A stretch of DNA of 64,000 bases. Origin: Acidobacteriota bacterium. Its GTDB lineage: Bacteria > Acidobacteriota > Terriglobia > Bryobacterales > Bryobacteraceae. Shown piece after piece: positions 1 through 8,222 of this stretch. The translations under genes and the position numbers were made by a program. Position 1 is the first letter of the stretch. The number at the start of each line of letters is the position of its first letter. Location of the stretch: assembly GCA_026393985.1 (NCBI GenBank), contig JAPKZB010000002.1, positions 72,122-136,121 of the forward strand. The letters run 5' to 3'. Under the pieces are notes generated by a model that saw only the letters and a list, made by a program, of their open reading frames with translations, searched no databases and was not told where the DNA came from.

Positions 1-603
1 GCGGCCCCACAAAATCGCCATGCGGTTCTGGTCCCGGGGCTTGGGAAAGTTCTCGGGTGGTACCGGCACGAAAACCTCATCGAACAGCACCAGGGAGTTC
101 TTGCCTTTGAGCGGGATGGTTCCGCGTAGCATGTAGCGGAAGCGATCCTCGTAAAGGCCGGCCGCCTCGAAGCGGTTTTCAAAGCGAGCCCGGTGCATTA
201 CCTTCACTTTTCCGGCGTCATGACGAAAACGGAGCTCTTCGTAGATCCGGTTTTCGTGGTTCGCCTGGGCCACAGGATAGCGCCCGTACCGGTAGGTATT
301 GACGGACGCATAGCCGGCGCTGACGGCGAACGCCTCGTTGATTTTGAAATTGATCGCCGGCCGCAGCAGTAATTGCTGCCCTGCCAGCACGAGGTCGTGG
401 CGGCGCCATTGTCCTTCGAGGTGGAGGCCCCAGCGGCTCGTCTTGCTGAACGGGTGGTCGCCCATGTATTGAAACCAGCCGTGCGCGTTTCTCTCTACCT
501 GGGCCGAGGCCAGGGTGGCGGTCAAAAGCACAAAGCAGGCTACTCGTGTCGCCAACCTTGCGCAACCGCACGGTGTTGCACGTCCGACTGGAAAGATCCT
601 CAT
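1..603 (-). CDS. DUF2490 family protein (3' end outside window)
   Basis: The minus frame stays open from an ATG at 603 to the window edge (201 codons). It begins MRIFPVGRATPCG and then has a hydrophobic signal stretch ending LASAQ, so the mature protein is exported. The body is rich in alternating aromatic and charged residues with FQYMGDHPFS, LRPAINFKINEAFAVSAGY and repeated FRHDAG/RFENRF patterns typical of DUF2490, a family of outer-membrane-like beta-barrels of unknown function. A TATACT box on the minus strand lies 9 nt before the ATG, which supports this start. The gene is divergent from sulfatase 1. Family assignment is from remembered pattern, not a search; the C-terminus is missing. 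Confidence 0.6.
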   Translation of the reverse strand, partial: MRIFPVGRATPCGCARLATRVACFVLLTATLASAQVERNAHGWFQYMGDHPFSKTSRWGLHLEGQWRRHDLVLAGQQLLLRPAINFKINEAFAVSAGYASVNTYRYGRYPVAQANHENRIYEELRFRHDAGKVKVMHRARFENRFEAAGLYEDRFRYMLRGTIPLKGKNSLVLFDEVFVPVPPENFPKPRDQNRMAILWGR

Positions 604-611
604 TTCCGCTC

Positions 612-620
612 TAGTATACC
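612..620. promoter_or_regulatory. Shared divergent -10 element (DUF2490 / sulfatase 1)
   Basis: The palindrome GTATAC at 614-619 gives TATACT on the minus strand, 9 nt before the ATG at 603, and TATACC on the plus strand, 14 nt before the ATG at 635. No convincing -35 box is visible. Assignment is by position and motif only. Confidence 0.45.
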
Positions 621-643
621 GGGTCTCGGGTAGAATGCGATCT

Positions 644-1969
644 ATGTCTTCCTGCGACCGGCGACATTTTACGCGCCGCGAGTTTCTGGCCGTCGCGCTC
701 ACTCCGCCCCCCGCCCGTCCGCCGAATTTCGTCGTTCTGTTTGCCGACGACATGGGTTACGGCGACCTGGCCTGCTATGGGCATCCCACGCTGCGCACGC
801 CGAACCTCGACCGCCTGGCGGCCGAGGGCATTCGCTTCACCTCCTTCTACGCCGCCGCTTCCGTCTGCAGCCCCTCCCGCGCCGGCTTGCTTACCGGCCG
901 CCACCCCATTCGCGCCGGCCAGCCCGGCAACACAGGACCCGATACCGTTGGAGGCCTACCGCTCTCCGAACTCCTGCTGCCGCAGCTCCTCAAGGCGCGC
1001 GGCTACCAGACGATGGCCATCGGCAAATGGCACCTTGGCTTTCAACCCGCGGCCCATCTGCCGACCAAGCGCGGCTTCGATCGCTGGTTCGGCCTGCCGT
1101 ACTCGAACGATATGATCCCGCCGTGGGTGAAGACCGACCGTCCGCTCCATCTCTACCGCAACGAAGATGTGGCGGAGCCGGTGACCGATCAAGCGAACCT
1201 GACGCCGCGCTACACGGACGAAGCCGTGCGCTTCATCCGAAATTGCGAAACGAAGCCATTCTTCCTGTACCTGCCCTACGCCATGCCCCACCTGCCGGTG
1301 AGCGTCCCGGCCGGCATGCGCGGCCGCTCCCGGGCCGGCCACTATGGCGATGTCATCGAAACGCTCGACTGGTCGGTTGGGGAGATCACCCGGGCGCTGC
1401 GGGAGCTCAAGCTGGACCGGAACACCCTGGTGATCTTTGCCAGCGACAACGGCCCGTGGCATGACCTGCCGCCCCGCATGCTCGTGGGCGGCGTCGAGGC
1501 CTGGCACACCGGTTCAAAAGGGTTGCTCCGCGGCGCCAAAGGGACGACCTACGAAGGCGGCTTCCGCGTTCCCGGTATCTTCCATTGGCCTGGGGTGATC
1601 CGTCCGGGGCAGGTCTCGATGGACATGGCCTCGACGCTCGATATTCTCCCGACGCTGCTTGCCGCCGCCGGGGTGGCGCTGCCCGGCGACCGTCCCTACG
1701 ACGGGCACAACCTGCTGCCGCATCTTCGGGACGGCCAGCCCTCGCCGCGCCAGGAGTTCTTCTACGCGCAGGGCCGCACGCTCGAAGGGATCCGGCAGGG
1801 GCCCTGGAAATACCGGCAGGCGAAGGGTGCAGCGCCGGAGCTTTACCATCTCGACCGCGACCCTGCCGAGCAGTACAACGTCGCCGCCGCCGAACCCGCG
1901 GTTGTCAAGCGTCTGGCCGCCCGCCTCCAACACTTCACTCAGGAGATTCATGCTGATCGACTGCCGTAG
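644..1969 (+). CDS. Type I sulfatase with Tat signal
   Basis: This 441-residue protein hydrolyses sulfate esters, probably of sulfated glycans, outside the cytoplasm. A twin-arginine leader (TRREFLAVAL, residues 10-19) precedes the sulfatase domain. Metal-binding D35-D36 sit in LFADDMGYGD, and the formylglycine signature CSPSR has its cysteine at residue 75, followed by LLTGRHP. GKWHLG, and later SDNG with a basic loop, match the family. I chose the ATG at 644 because it puts the twin-arginine motif at the N-terminus; an in-frame ATG at 635 is equally possible, and an upstream open frame from 515 overlaps the divergent gene. No maturase (formylglycine-generating enzyme) is in the window. The substrate cannot be read from sequence. 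Confidence 0.9.
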   Translation: MSSCDRRHFTRREFLAVALTPPPARPPNFVVLFADDMGYGDLACYGHPTLRTPNLDRLAAEGIRFTSFYAAASVCSPSRAGLLTGRHPIRAGQPGNTGPDTVGGLPLSELLLPQLLKARGYQTMAIGKWHLGFQPAAHLPTKRGFDRWFGLPYSNDMIPPWVKTDRPLHLYRNEDVAEPVTDQANLTPRYTDEAVRFIRNCETKPFFLYLPYAMPHLPVSVPAGMRGRSRAGHYGDVIETLDWSVGEITRALRELKLDRNTLVIFASDNGPWHDLPPRMLVGGVEAWHTGSKGLLRGAKGTTYEGGFRVPGIFHWPGVIRPGQVSMDMASTLDILPTLLAAAGVALPGDRPYDGHNLLPHLRDGQPSPRQEFFYAQGRTLEGIRQGPWKYRQAKGAAPELYHLDRDPAEQYNVAAAEPAVVKRLAARLQHFTQEIHADRLP

Positions 1970-2420
1970 GCTCCTGCTGCTGCTGGCGGCGAGTTGAGCG
2001 ATCCTCTCCCTGGCCCGGCTGTCGCCGATACAAGTTACCGAGGAGATTCCGTCCGTGGTCCTTTACGCCGTTCCGGCGTTTCTGACCGTGGCGATTTGCT
2101 TCCTGCCGCCCCAGTCCTGGGGGCCGGAGCGCTGGTTCCTGATGAGTGCCATGGTCCTGGTCGCCGCGGTCGCGATTTGTTGGCTTCCCATCGGAATCTT
2201 CTTTTGGATGGTAATGCCCTCTTCGTTTGGTTCCTCCGTGGTGTCGCTGCTGTTCGCTGCTGTCCTCTTCGGGGTCGCCTACCGGCAGACGGGCTGCGCC
2301 GGCCCGCTGCCCGCGCGCACCGCGCTAACCACCCTTTGCCTGGCCTCGCTGCTTCTGCTGTATCACGTCATCGCCGACGTCTCGTTTCCCTTCAAACCTC
2401 GTCTGGCGCCGACAGCTTAG
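1950..2420 (+). pseudogene. Small membrane protein, possibly split by an in-frame TGA
   Basis: An AGGAG box at 1941-1945 sits 4 nt before an ATG at 1950, overlapping the end of sulfatase 1. That frame reads MLIDCRRLLLLLAAS and then TGA (1995-1997). The same frame continues without another stop to 2420 and encodes about four hydrophobic segments (residue runs such as VVLYAVPAFLTVAICFL and AMVLVAAVAICWLPIGIFF). A single base change (TGG to TGA) would explain this as a nonsense mutation or sequencing error. Alternatively translation restarts at the GTG at 2055, which has GAGGAG about 10 nt upstream, giving a 121-residue membrane protein. I recognise no family. Confidence 0.5.
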
Positions 2421-2571
2421 CAAATGTCCCGCCCATTGCGAGTTATCTTCCAAGGAATTGGTCGTTGGTGCGAAACGCGGGATGGCGCAACGCCGGATCC
2501 CGCTCGCACAACTGGCTGGGCCTGATCTTCCCGACCTCAGCGATCCTACCGACCTCAGTAAGATGTAGGAC
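2421..2571. other. Intergenic spacer before sulfatase 2
   Basis: No convincing gene. A TAAGAT box at 2559-2564 lies 7 nt before the sulfatase 2 start and fits the -10 pattern seen elsewhere in the window. A nine-base repeat CGACCTCAG occurs twice shortly before it. Confidence 0.4.
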
Positions 2572-4371
2572 ATGCTCTTTTCGCGCCGGCAGTTTCTGGG
2601 CGCCGCTTCCTCCGCGCTGCTGCCTCCGCCAGCGGCCCGGCCGAACGTGGTGCTGGTGATGACCGATGACCAAGGCTATGGCGACCTTGCCTGCCACGGG
2701 AATCCGGTGCTCAAGACGCCCCACCTCGACGCCCTCCACGCGCAGTCGGTCCGCCTGACCAACTACCACGTCAGCCCCACCTGCGCCCCCACCCGGTCGG
2801 CCCTTCTCACCGGGCGCTACTCGAACCTCGTCGGCCCCTGGCACACGATCCAGGGCCGGAGCATCCTGCACCACAACGAGCGGACCGTGGCCGAAGCCCT
2901 GCGCGCGGCGGGCTACCGCACCGGCATCTTCGGCAAATGGCACCTCGGCGACAACTATCCCAGCCGCCCGCAGGACAAGGGCTTTGACGAGGTGCTCATC
3001 CACGGCGGCGGCGGCATCTGGCAGACGCCGGATCACTTCGGCAACGACTACTTCGACGACACCTACCGCCACAACGGCAAGCTCGAAAAGTTCAGCGGCT
3101 TCTGCACCGACGTCTTCTTTGCACAGGCGCAGCGGTTCATCGAAACCTCGGTCCGCGCCCGGCGGCCGTTCTTCTGTTATCTGCCCACCAATGCCCCGCA
3201 CGGCCCCATGTGGGCGCCGGCGGCCAACGAGGCGCACTACCAGAACGTCAAAGGCCTCAAAGAACCCGGCTTCTACGGCATGATCGAAAACATCGACGAG
3301 AACATCGGCCGCCTGCGCCGCTATCTCGACACGGCGGGCCTTGCGGCCAACACGATCTTTGTCTTCACCACCGACAACGGGACCGCCTCCGGGGCGCAGG
3401 TGTTTAACGCCGGGATGCGCGGCGCCAAGGGGTCGGCCTACGAGGGCGGCCATCGCGTGCCGTTCTTCGTGCACTGGCCGGCCGGTGGCTTGGCGCGGGG
3501 CCGGGATGTGCCGCAGTTGACCGCACACATCGACGTACTGCCGACGCTGCTCGAATGGACGGGTGCGGCGCGGGAGCCCGGCGCGCTGCCGCTGCACGGG
3601 CGGTCGCTCACGCCCCTGCTGCGCGGCGAGGCTTGGCCGGAGCGGAGCGTCGTAGTCGACTCGCAACGCGAGGAGGAGCTACTGCCGTGGCGGCAGGCGG
3701 CGGTGATGACCGAGCGCTGGCGGCTGGTGAGCCCGGGGCCGGGCGGCGCGGGGGAGCCGCGGAAGTTGGAGCTTTATGACATCCAGGCCGACCCCGGGCA
3801 GAGGAGCGATGTGGCGGCGCAGGAACCGGCGGTGGTGGCGCGGCTGCGGGCCGATTATGAGGGTTGGTGGCAGATGGTGAGCGCCCGGGCCGGCGAGTAC
3901 GCGCGGATCCTCATCGGAGATGCGCGGGAGAACCCGGTGCGGTTGACCGCTCACGACTGGCACGGGGCGGGGGCGCTGGCGGTTTGGAATCAGCGGTCGA
4001 TTCTGGCGGGTCCGGCCGCGAACGGGTTTTGGGCGCTGGAGGCGCGGGCTGGGCGCTACCGCTTCGCGCTGCGCCGCTGGCCGGCGGAGGTGAACCTGCC
4101 GTTGGGGGCGGCGTATACACCAGAGAAGGGTAACCGGGACCAGACGCCGGGCAAGGCGATTGCGGGCCTGCGGCGGGCGCGGATCCGGTTGGGGAGCCTG
4201 GAGCGGGAGATGCCGGTCGATCCCGGGCAGGCGGCGGTGGTCTTTGAGCTGCAGTTGCCGGCCGGGCCGGTGGAGTTGCAGACCTGGCTCGAGGCCGCGG
4301 ATGGGAGTTCGCGGGGGGCTTACTACGTGGATGTGACGCGGGTGGGCGGTGGTGCGATACTGGCCAAATGA
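2572..4371 (+). CDS. Type I sulfatase (arylsulfatase-like) with Tat signal
   Basis: A 599-residue exported sulfatase. SRRQFLGAASSALL at residues 4-17 is a clear twin-arginine signal. D32-D33 in MTDDQGYGDLAC bind the metal, and the modification site is CAPTR with cysteine 71. FGKWHLG and later FTTDNG match the family. After the catalytic domain ends near residue 450 there is an extra C-terminal beta-rich segment of about 140 residues, longer than in sulfatase 1 and common in arylsulfatases with a glycan-facing module. Its stop overlaps the next start as ATGA, so it is translationally coupled to the metalloprotease. Base composition changes from roughly neutral to strongly G-rich on the + strand within this gene, near 3.5 kb. 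Confidence 0.9.
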   Translation: MLFSRRQFLGAASSALLPPPAARPNVVLVMTDDQGYGDLACHGNPVLKTPHLDALHAQSVRLTNYHVSPTCAPTRSALLTGRYSNLVGPWHTIQGRSILHHNERTVAEALRAAGYRTGIFGKWHLGDNYPSRPQDKGFDEVLIHGGGGIWQTPDHFGNDYFDDTYRHNGKLEKFSGFCTDVFFAQAQRFIETSVRARRPFFCYLPTNAPHGPMWAPAANEAHYQNVKGLKEPGFYGMIENIDENIGRLRRYLDTAGLAANTIFVFTTDNGTASGAQVFNAGMRGAKGSAYEGGHRVPFFVHWPAGGLARGRDVPQLTAHIDVLPTLLEWTGAAREPGALPLHGRSLTPLLRGEAWPERSVVVDSQREEELLPWRQAAVMTERWRLVSPGPGGAGEPRKLELYDIQADPGQRSDVAAQEPAVVARLRADYEGWWQMVSARAGEYARILIGDARENPVRLTAHDWHGAGALAVWNQRSILAGPAANGFWALEARAGRYRFALRRWPAEVNLPLGAAYTPEKGNRDQTPGKAIAGLRRARIRLGSLEREMPVDPGQAAVVFELQLPAGPVELQTWLEAADGSSRGAYYVDVTRVGGGAILAK

Positions 4372-6635
4372 TCCGGTTCCTTTTCGTTGGACTGATGGCG
4401 GCCGCGCTGGCCGCTGGGGCGTCGATTGCCGACAAGACCGCCGGGATGACCCGGATGGACGGATTGTTCCCGCTCTGTTGGGATGCCAAGTCCGGGAGCC
4501 TGTATCTGGAGATTTCGCGGTGGGGGGAGGAGTTCCTTCTCTACACGTCTTTGCCGGCGGGGTTGGGGTCGAACGATATTGGTCTGGACCGGGGCCAGAC
4601 GGGCCGGGCGCGCGTGGTTCGTTTTGAACGCGTGGGGCCGAAGATTTTGCTGGTGGAAGCCAACCGGCGGTACCGGTCCTCTTCGCCGGATGCGGCGGAG
4701 CAACGGGCGGTGGCGGATTCGTTTGCGAGCACCGTGCACTGGGGCTTCACGCCGGCCGCCGAGGAGGGGGCGCGGGTGCTGGTAGATGCTACGGCGTTCT
4801 TTGTGCGGGATGGCCATGAGGCGGCTGACGCGGTGCGGCGGGCCAAGGCGGGGAGCTACCGGGTGGATGCGGGGCGGAGCGCCGTGTGGCTCGAGCGGAC
4901 GAAGTCGTTTCCGCGGAACACGGAAGTGGAGGTGCTGCTGACTTTCGCGGGGGAACCGCAGGGCGGTCTGGTGGGGAGTGTGTCGCCCGCGGATGAGGCG
5001 TTTACGGTGCGGGAGCATTACAGTCTGGTGGCGCTGCCGGGGCCAGGGTTCACGCCGAAGGCGCTCGATCCGCGGTCGAGTTTTAACGCGACGACTTACC
5101 TGGACTATTCGACGCCGCTCGGCGAACCGATGACGAAGCGGTGGGCCATCCGGCACCGGCTGCCGATCCGGTATTACCTGGACCCGGGTACGCCTGAGCC
5201 GGTGCGTTCGGCGCTGCTCGAAGGGGCGCGGTGGTGGGCGCAGGCGTTCCCGCCGGGGCAGTACACGGTAGAGATGCTGCCCGAGGGCGCCGACCCGATG
5301 GACGTGCGGTTCAACATGATCAATTGGGTGCACCGGTCAACGCGGGGTTGGAGCTACGGCGCCTCGATTGTCGATCCGCGGACGGGTGAGATTTTGAAAG
5401 GCAACGTGACGCTCGGCTCGCTGCGGGTGCGGCAGGACTATCTGATTGCCGAGGGGGTGCTGGCGCCTTACGAGCGCGGCAAGGCGGCGAACCCGGCGAT
5501 GCGGGAGATGGGGTTGGCGCGGCTGCGGCAGTTGTCGGCGCACGAGGTAGGGCATACGCTGGGTCTGGCGCATAACTTCGCGGCGAGCGCCAACGGGCGG
5601 GCGAGCGTGATGGACTATCCGCATCCGCAGATCGATCTCGATGCCGAGGGCAAGCCCACGCTGCGCAACGCTTACGCCGCGGGGCTGGGGGATTGGGACA
5701 AGATGGCGATTGGGTGGGGCTATCTGGGCAAGCCGCTGGCGTTCGACCGGCTGCGGTTTCTGAGCGATCAGGATGCGCGCGACCCGGGCGGGGCGAGTCC
5801 GGTGGCGCACCTGTGGGACAACGGGGCGAATGCGGTCGATGAGTTGAACCGGCTAATGATGGTAAGGCGGAAGATTTTGGCGCGATTTGGGGAGGAGAAC
5901 ATTCCGGAGGGCGAAGCGCTGTCGGCGCTCGGCGACCGGCTGGTGCCGATGTATCTGCTGCACCGGTACCAGACGGAGGCGGCGGTGAAGGTGTTGGGTG
6001 GCGTGGACTACAGCTATGCGCTGCGCGGCGACGGGCAGAAGATTGCGGAACCGGTGGCGCCGGCCGAACAGCGGCGGGCGCTGGCGGCGGTGTTGGCAAC
6101 GATAGACCCGGCGGATCTGGAGATTCCTGAACGGATTCTGCGGCTGCTGCCGCCGCGGGCTTTCGGCTACGACGCGACGCGCGAGCAGTTTGCGAGCCGG
6201 ACCGGTTTAACGTTCGATCCGGTGGCGGCGGCCGAGTCGGCGGCGAACCATACGGTCGGGCTGCTGCTGCACCCGGACCGGGCGGGACGGCTGGAGCAGT
6301 TGGCGGCCCGGGTGCCGGGCAGTCCGGGGTTTGGCGAGGTGCTGCGCGCTTTGCTGGCGCGGACGGCGGTGAAGAAGACCGGGCTGCAGGGAGAGATTCA
6401 GAAGGCCGTGCGAATGGTTGTGATGCAGCATCTGATGGCGCTGGCGGCGGATGGCGGGGCGCAGGCTTCGGCGCGGGCGATCGCCATGGACGGCTTGCTG
6501 CAGATGAAGTACGAAGGGGGTGCCCTGGCCGTGGCGGAGATCGACCGGTTTCTGCGCGACGGGAAGCCGCCGGCGATGGCCAAGCCGCTTGCGCCGCCGC
6601 CGGGGCAGCCGATTGGGTGTGAAGAGTGGTTCTGA
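4368..6635 (+). CDS. Zinc metalloprotease, DUF5117/DUF4953 type
   Basis: A 755-residue putative secreted protease. The N-terminus carries a hydrophobic signal ([15 protein letters not shown]). A DUF5117-like beta domain follows, then the extended metzincin zinc motif [13 protein letters not shown] near residue 391, with a later SVMDYP that would serve as the Met-turn. The C-terminal third is helical and ends CEEWF. Family members are usually longer (about 800 residues or more). ATG 4368 overlaps the sulfatase 2 stop by four bases (ATGA), implying co-translation, possibly to degrade glycoprotein or peptidoglycan-bound material; that role is inference. It converges on the WD40 gene with a 7-nt gap. 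Confidence 0.8.
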   Translation: MIRFLFVGLMAAALAAGASIADKTAGMTRMDGLFPLCWDAKSGSLYLEISRWGEEFLLYTSLPAGLGSNDIGLDRGQTGRARVVRFERVGPKILLVEANRRYRSSSPDAAEQRAVADSFASTVHWGFTPAAEEGARVLVDATAFFVRDGHEAADAVRRAKAGSYRVDAGRSAVWLERTKSFPRNTEVEVLLTFAGEPQGGLVGSVSPADEAFTVREHYSLVALPGPGFTPKALDPRSSFNATTYLDYSTPLGEPMTKRWAIRHRLPIRYYLDPGTPEPVRSALLEGARWWAQAFPPGQYTVEMLPEGADPMDVRFNMINWVHRSTRGWSYGASIVDPRTGEILKGNVTLGSLRVRQDYLIAEGVLAPYERGKAANPAMREMGLARLRQLSAHEVGHTLGLAHNFAASANGRASVMDYPHPQIDLDAEGKPTLRNAYAAGLGDWDKMAIGWGYLGKPLAFDRLRFLSDQDARDPGGASPVAHLWDNGANAVDELNRLMMVRRKILARFGEENIPEGEALSALGDRLVPMYLLHRYQTEAAVKVLGGVDYSYALRGDGQKIAEPVAPAEQRRALAAVLATIDPADLEIPERILRLLPPRAFGYDATREQFASRTGLTFDPVAAAESAANHTVGLLLHPDRAGRLEQLAARVPGSPGFGEVLRALLARTAVKKTGLQGEIQKAVRMVVMQHLMALAADGGAQASARAIAMDGLLQMKYEGGALAVAEIDRFLRDGKPPAMAKPLAPPPGQPIGCEEWF

Positions 6636-6642
6636 GGACGGC

Positions 6643-7515
6643 CTAGCGGGCCCAGAGTTGGATTTCGTTTTCGCCGGCGGCCATGGCGATCCAAGCGCCG
6701 TTGGGAGAGAAGGCGAGCGAGGCGACGCGGTGGGGCGCGCGGACGGTCCGGAGAATCCTGCCGCTGTTGAGGTCCCAGAAGAGCACCTTGACCGGATTTC
6801 TCTCTGTCAGGACGTCAAAGCCGCCGGTGACCAGAGTTTTGCCGTCCGGGGAGATGGCGAGCGCCGAAATGGTTTCGCCGTGGCCGCTGAGCTTGCGGAG
6901 AAGCTGGAAGGTTTTGGCGTCCCAGATGTAGACGGTCTCGTCGAGGCCGGCCAGGACGAGTTGTTTGCCGTCCGGGGTGAACTCGGCGGCGAACATGGCG
7001 CCGGTGAGGTCTTCAATTTTCTTGACGAGTTCGCCGCTCGCGGTGCGCCAGATGCGGACGTCGTTATCGTTGTTCGTGCTGACGAGCAGGGCGCCATCGG
7101 GGGAGAAGCGGAGGGCGGCGGCGCCGCCGATGCCATCGGCGAGCGAATGGCGGGATTGGCCGGTGGCCATGTCGCGGAGTTCGACGCGGCGGGCGGCGGT
7201 ATCGGCAACGGCGAGCCAGCGGCCATCGGCGGAGAGTTGGGCGCGGTTCATCGCGACGCTGTTCATGATCTGCAATTGCCGGTTGGCCGTCAGGTCCCAG
7301 ACGCGGACTTCGGCTTTGTCGGTTCGTTCGGCCCAGCGGTCGGCGGCGAGGAGGGCGCTGCGGGGCGGCACCTTCTTCTCCGTAGTGAGCTGGCCGGTGG
7401 TGACGGACCAGGTGCGGATGGTGTTATCGCGGCAGAGCGTGGAGAGGGTGAGCGAGTCCTTCGAGAACTCTAGGGTGCCGGGGACGGCGGCGGCGGCCAG
7501 TTTGCGGTCGGCCAC
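6643..7515 (-). CDS. WD40 repeat protein, seven-bladed
   Basis: A 290-residue protein made almost wholly of WD40 repeats. Blade-ending strands occur at about residues 36 (TIRTW), 73 (VRVWD), 114 (VELRD), 156 (VRIWR), 198 (VYIWD), 247 (VLFWD) and 288 (IQLW), about 40 residues apart, which gives a single seven-bladed propeller. SPDG turns precede several blades. There is no signal peptide or fused kinase or peptidase domain, so it is probably a cytoplasmic scaffold. The GTG start at 7515 directly follows the TAA of the dioxygenase gene with no spacer, so the two are almost certainly translated together. Function unknown. Confidence 0.8.
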   Translation of the reverse strand: MADRKLAAAAVPGTLEFSKDSLTLSTLCRDNTIRTWSVTTGQLTTEKKVPPRSALLAADRWAERTDKAEVRVWDLTANRQLQIMNSVAMNRAQLSADGRWLAVADTAARRVELRDMATGQSRHSLADGIGGAAALRFSPDGALLVSTNNDNDVRIWRTASGELVKKIEDLTGAMFAAEFTPDGKQLVLAGLDETVYIWDAKTFQLLRKLSGHGETISALAISPDGKTLVTGGFDVLTERNPVKVLFWDLNSGRILRTVRAPHRVASLAFSPNGAWIAMAAGENEIQLWAR

Positions 7516-8172
7516 TTACGCTTTCTCCAGGACGATATCGAAGCGGATTTCGGCGCGCGGCGCGGCGGGGCCTTCAAAGAGTTTGACGGCGAGGATCAGT
7601 TCGCGATTGGCGGCGATGGCGCGTTTGTTCCAGTTCTTGACGGGGTCGCCTTCAAAGAAAGGATCGGTGGCGAAGTAGGCCTGGGTGATGAGCGGCTTGT
7701 GGCCCGGGGCGGTGATGAGGTAGTGGATGTGCTGGGCGGGGCGGTCGCTGTAGTGGCCGGGGAAGATGGTTTCGACGGCGTAGTCGCCCTTGGCGTCCGG
7801 GGTGATCTTGGTACGGAACTTGTAGCCGCGGGTATCGTAGCGGCCGGCGTGGTCGGCGTGCCAGAGATCGACGGCGGCGCCTTCGACGAGTTGGCCTTTG
7901 GTGTTGAGGACGCGGCCGGAGACGAGCAGGGGAAAGCCGGGGTCACCAGGGTTGCGGAGGGTACGCAGGTTGGGTGCGCCTTTGCGGAAGAAGGGGCCGA
8001 GGACGTCGGCGGCGGTGGGCTTGACCGCCTGCTGTTCAGCCTCTTCCCAGGCGGCGAGGAGGCGGTTATGGCTGAGGGCGCCGGAGCCGGCCAGCCAGCC
8101 GGCGGCGATGCACCGCTCGATCATTTCCCGCCGGGAAGGGATTTCGCGCCGGGAAGGGGTTGTCTGCTTCAT
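7516..8172 (-). CDS. Intradiol ring-cleavage dioxygenase-like protein
   Basis: A 218-residue protein resembling the catechol/protocatechuate dioxygenase fold. The four expected Fe(III) ligands are present: Tyr112 (GRYDTRG), Tyr141 (PGHYSD), His148 and His150 (AQHIHY). The beta-sandwich core SGRVLN...VDLWHADHAG is typical. The N-terminus has a twin-arginine-like leader (SRREMIERCIAAGWL), so export is likely, as in other secreted dioxygenase-like proteins. The leader begins with a doubled PSRREI/PSRREM, caused by an 18-bp tandem repeat (8124-8159); the true start may be the internal Met17. The substrate is unknown, and no other aromatic-degradation gene is nearby. It lies between nagA-like (50-nt gap) and the WD40 gene. 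Confidence 0.75.
   Translation of the reverse strand: MKQTTPSRREIPSRREMIERCIAAGWLAGSGALSHNRLLAAWEEAEQQAVKPTAADVLGPFFRKGAPNLRTLRNPGDPGFPLLVSGRVLNTKGQLVEGAAVDLWHADHAGRYDTRGYKFRTKITPDAKGDYAVETIFPGHYSDRPAQHIHYLITAPGHKPLITQAYFATDPFFEGDPVKNWNKRAIAANRELILAVKLFEGPAAPRAEIRFDIVLEKA
8124..8159. repeat. 18-bp tandem repeat in dioxygenase leader
   Basis: Two adjacent 18-bp copies, tttcccgccgggaaggga and tttcgcgccgggaagggg, differ at two positions. They duplicate six residues (PSRREI/PSRREM) around the twin-arginine motif. Confidence 0.8.
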
Positions 8173-8222
8173 GGCGCAAGCTTAGCCGAGTTCGCCCGCC
8201 GGTTCAAGGGTTTCGGCGACCG

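Noticed and set aside
2443-3666. A minus-strand open frame of about 400 codons inside sulfatase 2
   Set aside because: Opposite a sulfatase with complete metal and formylglycine sites; no motif of its own.
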